DNA from: Roseiflexus castenholzii DSM 13941
Lineage (GTDB): Bacteria; Chloroflexota; Chloroflexia; Chloroflexales; Roseiflexaceae
NCBI RefSeq assembly: GCF_000017805.1
Contig: NC_009767.1
Coordinates: forward strand, 1,984,001 to 2,048,000
DNA: 64,000 nt
Reading direction: 5' to 3'
The notes under the pieces: model-generated
The model's input: the letters and a program-made list of their open reading frames with translations, nothing else
The model's database searches: none
What the model was told of the DNA's origin: nothing
Shown: positions 16,459 to 25,979 of the stretch, one piece after another
Layout of the letters: each line of letters opens with the position of its first letter
Numbering within the stretch: position 1 is the first letter of the stretch
Program-made: the position numbers and the translations under genes

Positions 16459-17427
16459 CTACCCCGCAGTGTACTGCTCAAACACACATCCGGCATCGAC
16501 ATTGCCGCCGCAGATGACGGCAACCGGCGCCGCGTAGCGCGTGGCGTCCACAGTGCCGCTCTGGAGCGCAGCGATCACGGCGGCGCCGGCCGGTTCGACC
16601 AGTTGATTGCACTCAGTCCAGAGCCAGCGCATAGCCTCCACCATTTGCTCGTCGGTGACCAGCGCCACATCATCGACGTACCGCAGCGCCAGGTCCAGTG
16701 TGCGTTCACTGAGCGCGCGCGGCGAGAGGGTGTCGGCGATGCTGTGGACGGCGGGCAATTCCACCAATCGACCGGCGTTGAGGCTGACGGTCATCGTCGG
16801 TGCGCCGATCGGTTCAACGCCGACGATGCAAATGCCAGGACGCGCCTGTTTGAGCGCCGCTGCCACGCCGCCGATCAACCCGCCGCCGCCGACGGCGATC
16901 AGCGCCAGATCGATGCAAGGCGCATCGACGAGCACTTCGAGACCAAGCGTGCCCTGCCCCTCAAGGGTGCGAATGTCGTCAAACGGATGCACATAGTACA
17001 GTCCTTCGGCGGCAGCGTGTTCCAGAGCGCGGCGGTGCGCATCGTCCCAGGCGTCGCCATGGCGGAAGATACGCGCCCCCCATGCCGCAATGCGTCGCTC
17101 ACGGTCAGCCGAGGCGCGCGCGGGCAGATAGACGACGGCGGGGATGCCCAACCGCCAGGCGGCGTATGCCAGCGCAAGACCGTGGTTGCCGCCGGATGCG
17201 GCGATCACACCACGCTCGCGCTGCGCCACGTCGAGTTGCAACAGGTGATTGAAGACGCCACGCACCTTGAACGAACCTGCGACTTGCAGATTTTCCAGTT
17301 TGAGGCGCAGGTTGGGATGAAAGTCGCTACGCAATGCGGGCAGCGGCATAAGCGGCGTATGCCGCACGAATGGGGCAATGCGCGATCGCGCGGCATCAAT
17401 CGCCCGGAATGGAAGCGGATGCTCCAT
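16459..17427 (-). CDS. Threonine/serine dehydratase-like PLP enzyme
   Basis: 322 aa fold-type II PLP enzyme. The Schiff-base motif is GSFKVRGVFNHL, followed by ASGGNHGLALAYAA and the phosphate loop GGGGLIGG. No C-terminal ACT-like regulatory domain is present, so it resembles the short catabolic-type (TdcB-like) dehydratase rather than full IlvA. The substrate cannot be settled by sequence; threonine to 2-oxobutyrate is favoured because homoserine dehydrogenase is 18 bp upstream and the ilv genes follow. ATG 17427 is preceded by GAGG; a GTG five codons upstream is possible. Confidence 0.88.
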   Translation of the reverse strand: MEHPLPFRAIDAARSRIAPFVRHTPLMPLPALRSDFHPNLRLKLENLQVAGSFKVRGVFNHLLQLDVAQRERGVIAASGGNHGLALAYAAWRLGIPAVVYLPARASADRERRIAAWGARIFRHGDAWDDAHRRALEHAAAEGLYYVHPFDDIRTLEGQGTLGLEVLVDAPCIDLALIAVGGGGLIGGVAAALKQARPGICIVGVEPIGAPTMTVSLNAGRLVELPAVHSIADTLSPRALSERTLDLALRYVDDVALVTDEQMVEAMRWLWTECNQLVEPAGAAVIAALQSGTVDATRYAAPVAVICGGNVDAGCVFEQYTAG

Positions 17428-17445
17428 TGCAGAACCTCGCACAGG

Positions 17446-18507
17446 TCAACGCGCAGCAATATCAAGAATGTCGCGCAGCATGGCTGCGGCAGTCGGAGTC
17501 GGATCGGTTTCCAGCGTTGTCGCAGTCTGTCTGCCGGTGATGTCGGTGTAGTAGACTACGCCCATCTCATCGGCGCTCATCCGCGCCAATGGATGGATCA
17601 GCGGCAATGATGTTGGTTGAACGCTCAGGTGGAAGTCGCCGCCTCGACGCTCCGCCAGGCAGAGGAGCACAATACGTTCGCCGCGATCCAGTGCGGCGCG
17701 CAGGTCTCCGGTGGTCAGGTCCGTAATGCCGCGCACGGCGACATCAGCCAGCGTTGTGGGTTGGCGCAACACCGCATTGGCAAGAATAGTCAGTTTACTA
17801 GCGGCATCCCAACCTTCGACATCGAGGGAAGGGTCGGTCTCCGCCAGTCCGCGTCGTTGCATCTCCGCCAGTGCGTCAGCATATGAACTCCCCTGTTCCA
17901 TCGCGCGCAGGATGCCCTGCGTTGTGCCGTTGAGCACCGCCTCGACGCGCACAATCGTCGCGCCTGCCAGGTCGCGTCGCCCAATTGCAATGGTCGGCAA
18001 CGCGCCGCCGACGCAGGCGCTGAAGCGCAGCGCGGGCCAGTCGCGCGGATCGCCGCGTTCCTCAGTGGCCTCTCCCATATCGCTGAGGTCAGCCAGTTCT
18101 GTATATGCGAGCGCCAGCGGTCCTTTATTTGCCAGCACTGCGTGCATACCGCGCCGCAACGCTGCGCGCACGGTATCAAGACCCGGTTGCCCTGTTTTCA
18201 AATTGACCGGCGTCGCTTCGAGGAGGATGTCCGCTTCGATGCGCTGAATGACTTCAACAGGAGCAATTCCGAAGATGCCGCTTTCCGGCAGCGCCGCAAT
18301 GCTCTGACCACGCTGTTTGAGCGCCAGGATCGTCGCCGGGTCCAGTCCAGTCGCATAGATTGCCGCGCCCCCTGAGTCGGCTGCGGCAACCAGGCGCAGC
18401 GCAACGCCATAGCGCCTGGCGAGGAGCGACGCCTGTGACTGCATGATGGCAAGAAAACTGCGGCCCACATTGCCTAGACCGCTGAGGAAGAGGCGATAGG
18501 TGCGCAT
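17446..18507 (-). CDS. hom: Homoserine dehydrogenase
   Basis: 353 aa. It reduces aspartate semialdehyde to homoserine for Thr and Met. LSGLGNVGRSFL is the dinucleotide fold; VLANKGPLALAY and the catalytic region VLNGTTQGILRAMEQG, then AETDPSLDVEGWDAASKL, match the family. There is no C-terminal ACT domain, so it is the short form. The ATG at 18507 is the family start; in-frame codons farther upstream run through low-complexity sequence. Probably co-transcribed with the dehydratase. Confidence 0.93.
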   Translation of the reverse strand: MRTYRLFLSGLGNVGRSFLAIMQSQASLLARRYGVALRLVAAADSGGAAIYATGLDPATILALKQRGQSIAALPESGIFGIAPVEVIQRIEADILLEATPVNLKTGQPGLDTVRAALRRGMHAVLANKGPLALAYTELADLSDMGEATEERGDPRDWPALRFSACVGGALPTIAIGRRDLAGATIVRVEAVLNGTTQGILRAMEQGSSYADALAEMQRRGLAETDPSLDVEGWDAASKLTILANAVLRQPTTLADVAVRGITDLTTGDLRAALDRGERIVLLCLAERRGGDFHLSVQPTSLPLIHPLARMSADEMGVVYYTDITGRQTATTLETDPTPTAAAMLRDILDIAAR

Positions 18508-18846
18508 ACAACCCGGTTCCTGATGCCGTGTCGAGTGCATTGTACCACGATCAGGGACCAGGCAAGAGGCGAAGAGCGGTGCAGGCGGGCAGGGACAGGT
18601 AGGGGCGCGGCAGCGCCACGCCCTGGGGGATAGTGGCAGGTTGCAGGCGGGGAGTGAGAGATCGAGGCTGCGGAAAGTTAAGGATGAGCTTCGTGGATTC
18701 TTTAATGGCATTGTTCCTAACCCCTGTAAAGATTTCTCATCCTTGCGTTTCAATGCTCTTTCTGAACCTGCTCTTCCGGCGAGGTATAGTTTAAGTGTTC
18801 ATTAATTTTGTTCAACATTCCTTGACAAACCGGAAAGGAGAAAGCA
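18508..18846. other. Divergent intergenic region hom / DUF5132 gene
   Basis: 339 bp. AAGGATGAG (near 18683) and CTCATCCTT (18736-18744) form an inverted pair about 50 nt apart. A -10-like TATAGT at 18785 points right but lacks a convincing -35. Nothing else is recognised. Confidence 0.4.
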
Positions 18847-19185
18847 ATGGCGCTGCTCGAAACGGTTGGTGAAGTTCTCTTCGAAAAAACCGTCTTTGGC
18901 ATTCCAAACATCGTCGTCGGCGTGGCTGCCATTGTTGCGGCGCCGGTCGTCGTGCCGGCGTTGCGTCCGGTGACGAAAGCAATCGTCAAGGGCGGCATTA
19001 TTGCTGCCGATCGGACGAAAGCAACACTCGGCTCGGTAGTGGAGCGCACGAAGGGGGCGTTCAGCGAGGCTGGCGAGCGCTGGAGCGATCTGATAGCCGA
19101 AGCGCGCGCTGAGGTGCATGGCGCAACTGTCGCGCCCCCAAGGCAGACGCTTGCGCCGGAAGTGACCGAAGCGCAGGCGACATAG
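18847..19185 (+). CDS. DUF5132-type small membrane-associated protein
   Basis: 112 aa. A hydrophobic segment at about residues 18-41 (GIPNIVVGVAAIVAAPVVVPAL) is followed by VTKAIVKGGIIAADRTKATL and a charged amphipathic helix ending in Ala/Glu-rich sequence. The layout (hydrophobic helix, RP-x-K-x-x-x-KGG, charged helix) matches the gene at 26466-26735 and the DUF5132 family. The function is unknown. A GGAG ribosome site precedes the ATG and a rho-independent terminator follows, so it is a stand-alone unit. Confidence 0.65.
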   Translation: MALLETVGEVLFEKTVFGIPNIVVGVAAIVAAPVVVPALRPVTKAIVKGGIIAADRTKATLGSVVERTKGAFSEAGERWSDLIAEARAEVHGATVAPPRQTLAPEVTEAQAT

Positions 19186-19272
19186 TTCAGGAGATGACCG
19201 TCGCCCACACTGGGGGAATTGCGCGCAGGTGAACCCTGGTGCTGTCGGTTGCCAAGGGGAGTTGTCCTGGCT

Positions 19273-19330
19273 GTCAGGGGTGAGTCTTTCGGACGCGCAG
19301 GGCGTTTCTCACTCCCTGACGCTCTTTTTT
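19273..19330 (+). terminator. Rho-independent terminator
   Basis: GTCAGGGGTGAG pairs with CTCACTCCCTGAC (one bulged base), followed by GCTCTTTTTT. It lies about 90 bp downstream of the DUF5132 gene. Confidence 0.75.
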
Positions 19331-19746
19331 CTCACCCCTGTCCCCTCATCTCTGGTGCAGGCTTTTTGAGACGCAACACAGGGTTTCCGCGTCTCGACAA
19401 CTCTTTCGCCCTCTTCCCCATGCCTCCTTTGCCCGCGTCCCTCTGCACGGGTCCAGGCGTGAATCATGTGGCGCCTGCCACGTCGTTCGATGCGGGACCA
19501 TAGCGGATCGCACGAAAGGCACTGCCGCGCCCTTTCCCCGGCGCGTGCCGATGCTCCGACCAGCCTCGCGTCAGTGGGGCTTCGCGTCGTGAATGCGAGT
19601 GGGCGTGTCCGCGTGTGTGTTCTGGTCGGGATCGGTCGCGGTGCGGCAGGCGAGGGGTCGTTCCTGCCAATTCACGACGGTGCTCCTGGTTGCGCCAGGG
19701 ACGGTCATCTGCGTCGCATGTGTGCTACAATGCACAATGGGGCGTA
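19331..19746. other. Intergenic, nothing recognised
   Basis: About 415 bp with only short, unsupported reading frames, before the repeat copies at 19747. Confidence 0.4.
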
Positions 19747-19873
19747 ATACCAATAACGATTGAAGATGCCGCATGCTGGTCATTCCGAGCGCAGCGAGGA
19801 ATCTGAGCGGGTCGCGCCAGATCTCTCGCGCTGCTCGGGGTGACCATGCCGGATGTTCACGGGTAATTGGTAT
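19747..19873. mobile_element. MITE-like repeat, copy C
   Basis: 127 bp from ATACCAATAACG to CGGGTAATTGGTAT. It is the shortest complete form, lacking the 24-bp inner module. Together with a 40-bp flank (about 19874-19913) it was tandemly duplicated to give copy D and its flank (20058-20097). Confidence 0.75.
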
Positions 19874-19912
19874 AAGGCAGTCGCAGGATGGTGAAGGGAA
19901 AAGAGGCGCACC

Positions 19913-20057
19913 GTTGACGATTGAAGATGCCGCATGCTGGTCATTCCGAGCCCTTCGCTTCGCTCAGGGTAAACGCAGCGAGGAATCTGAGCGGGTCGCG
20001 CCAGATCTCTCGCGCTGCTTGGGGTGACCATGCCGGATGTTCACGGGTAATTGGTAT
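19913..20057. mobile_element. MITE-like repeat, copy D
   Basis: It has the same right end as copy C (GTAATTGGTAT), but the left terminal repeat is missing (it begins TTGACGATTGAAG). The inner module CCCTTCGCTTCGCTCAGGG is present. The 40-bp segments following C and D are near-identical, showing a local tandem duplication. Confidence 0.7.
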
Positions 20058-20132
20058 AAGGCGGTCGCAGGATGGTGAAGGGAGAAGAGACGCACCGTCC
20101 TCGATGAAACACGAATCCAGGCGGGGGGAATC

Positions 20133-21035
20133 ATGAGCGCAGCACTAACTGATCAGGAAAACTCTGCCAGCGCGACGGAGACCGGTCCGTTCTACGGATG
20201 GCGGTTCATTCGCCGTGAACTGCCGGATGGCATGATCGAATGGGCGCAGGTCCCGTTGACCTACGAAGACGTTTTGCATCCTGAAGAGGGGGATCAGGTG
20301 ACCCATAGCAGTCTGCACCAACGGCGCTGGCATTATCTGCGCGAAGTATTCGAGCGACAGGTCGCCGATGATCCCACCGCTGTCGTGCTCGACGATGTGC
20401 GGATTGAATGGGATGTTCCCGATCTCAAACCGCACGGTCCTGATCTGATGGTGATCTTCGGTGTGAAGGAGCGCAAGAACTGGAGCACTTTTCGGGTTGC
20501 TGAAGAAGGAGTGCGTCCTGCGTTGATTGTGGAAATCACCTCGCCGGAGACGCGCGGGCACGATGTGATGACGAAGGTCGATCACTATGAGATGGCAGGA
20601 GTGCCGCTCTATGTGATTGTTGATGGGATTGAACGGCGTGGTCAATTGGGGGTGCGGCTGATCGGGTATACGTTGACCCCGGAAGGGTACCGGATGCTCG
20701 CGCCGGATGATCAGGGGCGATTGTGGCTGGCGCCGGTGCGCGTCTGGTTAGGGGTGCGCAACGGTGACATCATTTGTTACGATGAAGCAGGCAACCCGTT
20801 GGGCGATCACCTCGCGCTGGCGCAGGCGTTGCAGGAAGAAGAGCGCGCCCGCCGGGCCGCCGAAGCGCGCGCCGCCGAAGAAGAGCGCGCCCGCCGGGCC
20901 GCCGAAGCGCGCGCCGCCGAAGAAGAGCGCGCCCGCCGGGCCGCCGAAGCGCGCGCTGTGGAAGCCGAGTCGCGCATTCGGCAACTGGAAGCGGCACTGC
21001 GACGGATGCAGCAAGGAGAGGAGCCATCTTCCTGA
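20133..21035 (+). CDS. Uma2-family (PD-(D/E)XK) putative endonuclease
   Basis: 300 aa. The core (about residues 40-215) shows HGPDLMVIFGV, then RPALIVEITSPETRGHD, KVDHYEMAGVPLYVIVD; this is the D...E-x-T/S pattern of the Uma2 (DUF820) restriction-endonuclease-like fold common in cyanobacteria and Chloroflexota. The C-terminal tail (about 232-290) is a predicted coiled coil built from three near-perfect 14-residue repeats EEERARRAAEARAA, encoded by 42-bp DNA repeats. Its cellular role is unknown. It is monocistronic and convergent with metK. Confidence 0.82.
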   Translation: MSAALTDQENSASATETGPFYGWRFIRRELPDGMIEWAQVPLTYEDVLHPEEGDQVTHSSLHQRRWHYLREVFERQVADDPTAVVLDDVRIEWDVPDLKPHGPDLMVIFGVKERKNWSTFRVAEEGVRPALIVEITSPETRGHDVMTKVDHYEMAGVPLYVIVDGIERRGQLGVRLIGYTLTPEGYRMLAPDDQGRLWLAPVRVWLGVRNGDIICYDEAGNPLGDHLALAQALQEEERARRAAEARAAEEERARRAAEARAAEEERARRAAEARAVEAESRIRQLEAALRRMQQGEEPSS

Positions 21036-21092
21036 AACGTTCAGTCCGTCGGAGCGGCCGTTCCTCTCCGGACCCAACGGAGTGCGAGCGAA

Positions 21093-22271
21093 TTACCGCA
21101 GCCACGATCGCAGCGCCTCAACCTCGTCAGTCGCTTCCCATGGCAGGTTCAGGTCGGATCGCCCGACATGCCCGTAGACCGCCAACTGCCGGTAGAGATT
21201 GCCATTCCCCATTATCGCAAGTTCGCGCAACCGCAATCGGCGAATGATCCCGCTGGGGCGGAAATCGAAATGCGCAGCGACCCTTTCAGTGAGTGTATCG
21301 TCATCGATGCGACCGACGCCGAACGTATCGACGCGCACACTCACCGGTTCTGCGATCCCGATGGAGTAACTCAGTTGCACCTCGCACTGTTCCGCCAGTC
21401 CTGCGGCCACGATATTCTTGGCGGCGTGACGGGCGGCGTAAGCGCCAACACGGTCGATGCGGGTCGGATCTTTGCCACTGAGCGCCGCACCGCTCTGGCG
21501 CGAAAATCCGCCGTAGGTGTCCACCCCGTTCTTTCGTCCCGTCAGACCGGCGTGCAATGCCGGTCCGCCTTCGAGGATCGCGCCTTCCGGGTTGATCTGA
21601 ATCCGGGTGCGATCATCCGGCGCAAAGGGCTGATCGACAAAAGCCGGGCTGATGACCTGCTCCATGAGGTCGTTGCGGAGCGTCGCCAGTGAGATGCGCG
21701 AGTCGCGTTGACTGGCGAGCAGCGTGATACTATCGATGCGTCGGGGCACGTGACTGGTAAACGCGACGCCGACCTGACACTTGGCATCAGGCGCCAGGTA
21801 GTGGAGCGACTCTTGGCGCACCCGGTCGTACTGGCGCATAAGACGGTGCGCGCACCAGATCGGTAATGGCGCAAGGTCTGGTGTATGGGCGCAGGCATAG
21901 CCGAAGAGGGTCACATTCTCCTGCGCCGTCAGTTGCGCAAGATCGTTCGTGTCGTCGAAGCGCGGTCGGAAACCATTCATTTCACTCAGGCTGGTCATCA
22001 CCGTGCAGGTGCGTCCGTTGAATGCGCCTTGGTCATATCCGACGTCGAGAATGATTTCGCGCGCTGTGTTGGGAATATCGACGACCGCATCAGCAGCGAC
22101 TTTGACCGACACGAACAGAATGCCGGTCGAGACGGCGCACTCGGCAACGACCGATGCGAACGGGTCCTGTCGAAGATAATGACCAACCAGCGCATCGCTG
22201 ATCTGGTCGCACAGTTTGTCCGGGTGCCCGGCGCTGACCGACTCAGACGTGAAGATGTAGTGCGATGCCAT
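21093..22271 (-). CDS. metK: S-adenosylmethionine synthetase, divergent
   Basis: 392 aa. It makes SAM from methionine and ATP. SESVSAGHPDKLCDQISDA, LTGRKNGVDTYGG, SGKDPTRIDR and AAYAAR-like YAARHAAKNIVAAGLA place it in MetK. The two classical signatures deviate: GAGDQG is TAQENV here, and GGGAFSGKD is SGAALSGKD. The ATG at 22271 is the family start. Its start is only 4 bp after the stop of the P-type ATPase gene, so it is probably translated from the same mRNA. Confidence 0.9.
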   Translation of the reverse strand: MASHYIFTSESVSAGHPDKLCDQISDALVGHYLRQDPFASVVAECAVSTGILFVSVKVAADAVVDIPNTAREIILDVGYDQGAFNGRTCTVMTSLSEMNGFRPRFDDTNDLAQLTAQENVTLFGYACAHTPDLAPLPIWCAHRLMRQYDRVRQESLHYLAPDAKCQVGVAFTSHVPRRIDSITLLASQRDSRISLATLRNDLMEQVISPAFVDQPFAPDDRTRIQINPEGAILEGGPALHAGLTGRKNGVDTYGGFSRQSGAALSGKDPTRIDRVGAYAARHAAKNIVAAGLAEQCEVQLSYSIGIAEPVSVRVDTFGVGRIDDDTLTERVAAHFDFRPSGIIRRLRLRELAIMGNGNLYRQLAVYGHVGRSDLNLPWEATDEVEALRSWLR

Positions 22272-22275
22272 CTCC

Positions 22276-25200
22276 TCACCTCTCTTCGTGGGTCTCTTCT
22301 CGAAAACGGGCGTGAACAATCTCCTTTTTGATTTCATTTACGATCAAGGGCACAATGGCAGCTCCTGCCACAATCACCCAATCGAGTGGTCCGAGCGGCA
22401 TTGTGCCAAGAATGCCGCGCAATCCCGGCAGAAGAGTAGCCATTGCCTGAAGACCGAGTCCACTGCCGACAGCCAGTGGCATATAGGGGTTGGGAGGGCA
22501 GGCGCCGCGCGCAAAAATGCTATGGCGCTCAGATCGACAACTGAGTGCGTGAAGCAACTGCGCGGTTGTAATCGTCGAGAACGCCATCGTACTCGCGCGT
22601 GGTCCGATGCCATAACGGGACAGACCTATGCCATACACAACCAGTGTACTGGCAGTCAGCACCATGCCCTCGATCCCGATGTTCTGTAAATCGGCGCGCG
22701 AAAACATTGGCGCGTGCGGATCACGCGGCGGGCGCGCCATGACATCCGCTTCCGGCAATTCGACTCCCAGTGCAAGTTCGGGAAAAATATCGGTCACCAG
22801 GTTGATCCAGAGCAACTGGATCGGGTTGAACGGTTCTCCTATCCCGATAGCAGTTGCGATCAACGTGACTGCAATCTCGCTGGCATTGCTTGCCAGAATG
22901 AAATGGACCGCCTTCTTGATATCGTCGTAGATTGTGCGCCCTTGCTCGATGGCGACAATGATCGTTTGCAGGTTATCATCGCGGATCACAATGTCGGCGA
23001 CTTCCTGCGCCAGCTGGCTGCCATCACGCCCCATAGCGATGCCGATATCGGCGGCGCGCAACGCCGGACCGTCGTTGATGCCGTCGCCGGTCATCGCAAC
23101 CACGCGCCCGGCGCGCTGGAGCGCCTGCACGATGCGTAGTTTGTGCGCCGGACTGACCCGTGAGAAAATGTCGATCCGTTGCGCCAGCGAACGGAGCACA
23201 TCGGGTGGGATGTGTTCGAGTTGCGCGGCATCCAGCCCTTCCAGGCGTCCGTCGTGACGCAGCCCGATCTGGCGGGCAATCGCATGCGCCGTTGCGCTCT
23301 GATCGCCGGTCACAATAATCGGATGGAGTCCGGCGGCGCGGAAGCGCGCCATCAACTCGCGCATGCCGGGGCGCGGCGGGTCGGCGATGCCTGCCAGCCC
23401 GACCCAGATCAGGTCACGGCGTTCCTCCGGCGGATCACTGCCATAAGCGTAGGCGACGCCAAGCACACGCAGTGCCTGCCCTGCCATGCGCTCATTTTCG
23501 GTGACGATGCGCACACGGTCGCGCTCGAGGAGCGGCTGCACCACACCGTCGCACAGGTGGCGGTTACACATCGCCAACACCTGATCCGGCGCGCCCTTAA
23601 TTGCCAGCAACTCATGATCGTCATCGGCATGCCAGGTGACCATATAGCCGCGCTGTTCGCTACGCGGTTGCGCCCGGAGCAGCGGATGGCGCCGGCGTAG
23701 TGCTGCCACATCAATGCCAGCATCGAACGCCGCCTGCACCAGCGCAATCTCGGTCGGCGTCCCCTGCAAACGGAGTGAACCATTGGTCATCTCGATGCGC
23801 ACTTCGCTGCACAACGCAGTGAGTTGCAGCAGGTACGCCAATTCACCCGTGCGCGCGCCATTCGTGCCATCCTCGTCGCGCCGGAATGTCGCCTCTTCGT
23901 GGCGGTAGAGGTGTCGACCGGCAAAGACCGTCACCAGCGTCATCTGATTCAGCGTAATCGTACCGGTCTTGTCAAGACAGACATCCTGCGCTGCGCCAAG
24001 GGTCTCCACTGCGACCAGGCGGCGCACCAGAATATTCTGGCGTTCCAGTCGGCGCAGACCAAGCGCCAGCGTGGTGGTGGCGACGGTTGGCAACCCTTCG
24101 GGAATGGCGGCGACTGCCAGGGACACCGACGTTTTCAGCATCATCAGGAAGCCGTGACCGCGGAGCAATCCAATGACGAACACCCCACCGCAGATGGCGA
24201 GCGAGAGGAGCGCCAGCTGGCTGCCGAGCGTCCGAAGTTGGCGCTGCAACGGCGTTTCGGGTTGTTCCGTCTCGGTGAGCATCCGCTGTATCTGCCCGAC
24301 TTCGGTGGTCGCGCCGGTTGCAACGACCAGCGCGCGTCCGCCGCCGCCGGTCACGGTTGCGCCGCGATAGACCATGTTTGCCCGACTGCCGAGCGGCGTC
24401 TCACGACCAAGAGTCACATCAGCGCGCTTGGCGACCGGGATGCTCTCACCGGTCAATGCCGATTCATCGACCGTCAGATCATCTGCCTCGATCAGGCGTG
24501 CATCGGCAGGAACCGGCATACCGCGCTTCAGCACCACCACATCACCTGGCACGAGTTCTTCGCCTGGCAGGTCGTGCTCGATGCCGCCGCGAACTACGCG
24601 CGCAACCGGTCTGGCGCTGTGGCTTAGCCCGGCGATGGTCTGTTCCGCCCAGTGTTCGGTGAAGAAGCCAATTCCGGCATTGATCAGCACAACACTAAGG
24701 ATGACAACCCCATCAGCGACGCCGCCGGTTGCAATCGACAGAATCGCCGAAACGCCGAGTAGCGCCACCGGCAGGCTGCTGAACTGTTCGATCAGCATAC
24801 TGAAGGTCGAACGGCGGTGAATATCAGGTAGCGCATTCGCGCCCAGTTCGTGCAGTCGTTGCCGGGCGGCGATCGGGTCCAATCCGTTGTTCAGTGAAGC
24901 GCCGAGAATCTGCGCCACTTCCGCAACCGGCATCGTGTGCCAGGGATGCTGCGGTTGGCGCGGATCGGCTTCTTCGGCGCCGGTGAGCGCTTGAACCAGC
25001 CGCGCCTGCACCTCTTCGATGCTCATCGTTGCGTCGAAGTGGACAAGGACCGTACCGGTTCGTATATTCGCCGCAACAGCGCGAATACCGGGTTGGCGCG
25101 CCAGGCGCCGTTCGATGCGCTCTTTCTGTGCCGGATTGCGATACAGGCCGTCAGGACGCAGGCGAACCCGTCCTGGCAGCCGATGAACGACAACGACGGT

Positions 25201-25836
25201 GATGGTGACCGGCGGTGCAGCAGGTGCGGGTGGCGGGGGTGGCGCAATCGCAATCGCGGGGGCAGGCGCGGTTGGAACGGTCAGGACCGAGAGCGGGGTT
25301 GTCTGGCTCAGCACATTGCCGGCAGACACCTGGACGACATCCTGCGCGCCCTGGGGACCATCGATTCGGCGCAGGCGCACCAGGAGAGGTTCGGTCATTC
25401 CCAGCCAGCGCAGCCGCATATCGCCCGGCTTGAGGGTTACATCGCCACGCTCATCGATGCTCAGCGTCAACGTCCGATCGATCTGAACGGTCACCGTGCC
25501 AATCGGAGTGCTCTGGGGAATGGCATGCGGCTGTGCAAAATGGAGTTCGATGACCGATTGGTTGCCGCTTTGGGTGACATACACCTCATCGAGCGACTCG
25601 ACCACCTGTGGATAGGGCAGGAACTCGTCGAGCGCCTGACGGACATGGCAGGCATCGAGCGCCTCACGCAGCGCTGCACCGGAGATCAGGCATGGTCTGT
25701 GCTCGCTCAACGCAACCAGCATATCGCGAAACGTGCCGCCCTGCGCAAATGCTCTTTCGAGCACAGGCAGGAGATCGGCAACGCCCAGGATGGCTGGAGG
25801 TGAGGATGGCTGAACCGCAAGGTCTGTTGGCATCAT
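22276..25836 (-). CDS. P-type cation-transporting ATPase with N-terminal HMA2-like domain
   Basis: 1186 aa. Residues 1-200 are a cytoplasmic extension with no family I recognise. About 203-285 resemble an HMA2 domain (VVVHRLPGRVRLRPDGLYRN, no CxxC). The P-ATPase core follows: actuator motif DESALTGESIPVAKR, M4 motif AAIPEGLP, phosphorylation site DKTGT with Asp622, nucleotide domain KGAPDQV, hinge TGDGINDGPALRAADIG. PEGL in M4 indicates a P2-type (Ca/Mn/Mg-like) rather than a heavy-metal CPx pump. It lies downstream of an HMA2 gene and DUF5132 gene, and metK follows 4 bp later. No strong ribosome site is seen at the ATG pair. Confidence 0.9.
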   Translation of the reverse strand: MMPTDLAVQPSSPPAILGVADLLPVLERAFAQGGTFRDMLVALSEHRPCLISGAALREALDACHVRQALDEFLPYPQVVESLDEVYVTQSGNQSVIELHFAQPHAIPQSTPIGTVTVQIDRTLTLSIDERGDVTLKPGDMRLRWLGMTEPLLVRLRRIDGPQGAQDVVQVSAGNVLSQTTPLSVLTVPTAPAPAIAIAPPPPPAPAAPPVTITVVVVHRLPGRVRLRPDGLYRNPAQKERIERRLARQPGIRAVAANIRTGTVLVHFDATMSIEEVQARLVQALTGAEEADPRQPQHPWHTMPVAEVAQILGASLNNGLDPIAARQRLHELGANALPDIHRRSTFSMLIEQFSSLPVALLGVSAILSIATGGVADGVVILSVVLINAGIGFFTEHWAEQTIAGLSHSARPVARVVRGGIEHDLPGEELVPGDVVVLKRGMPVPADARLIEADDLTVDESALTGESIPVAKRADVTLGRETPLGSRANMVYRGATVTGGGGRALVVATGATTEVGQIQRMLTETEQPETPLQRQLRTLGSQLALLSLAICGGVFVIGLLRGHGFLMMLKTSVSLAVAAIPEGLPTVATTTLALGLRRLERQNILVRRLVAVETLGAAQDVCLDKTGTITLNQMTLVTVFAGRHLYRHEEATFRRDEDGTNGARTGELAYLLQLTALCSEVRIEMTNGSLRLQGTPTEIALVQAAFDAGIDVAALRRRHPLLRAQPRSEQRGYMVTWHADDDHELLAIKGAPDQVLAMCNRHLCDGVVQPLLERDRVRIVTENERMAGQALRVLGVAYAYGSDPPEERRDLIWVGLAGIADPPRPGMRELMARFRAAGLHPIIVTGDQSATAHAIARQIGLRHDGRLEGLDAAQLEHIPPDVLRSLAQRIDIFSRVSPAHKLRIVQALQRAGRVVAMTGDGINDGPALRAADIGIAMGRDGSQLAQEVADIVIRDDNLQTIIVAIEQGRTIYDDIKKAVHFILASNASEIAVTLIATAIGIGEPFNPIQLLWINLVTDIFPELALGVELPEADVMARPPRDPHAPMFSRADLQNIGIEGMVLTASTLVVYGIGLSRYGIGPRASTMAFSTITTAQLLHALSCRSERHSIFARGACPPNPYMPLAVGSGLGLQAMATLLPGLRGILGTMPLGPLDWVIVAGAAIVPLIVNEIKKEIVHARFREETHEER

Positions 25837-25979
25837 TCAGGTACCGTGCGCGCAAGGCGCATCCGTTTTTAGATACAGTAACATATGTGCTTCATCTAAC
25901 GGTGCGCTGCTGGCGCTCCAGGTGGCTATGCAGGCGGGCTGCCCACGCACCCGACGCTGCCAGCGTCGTTGCGGGCGGG

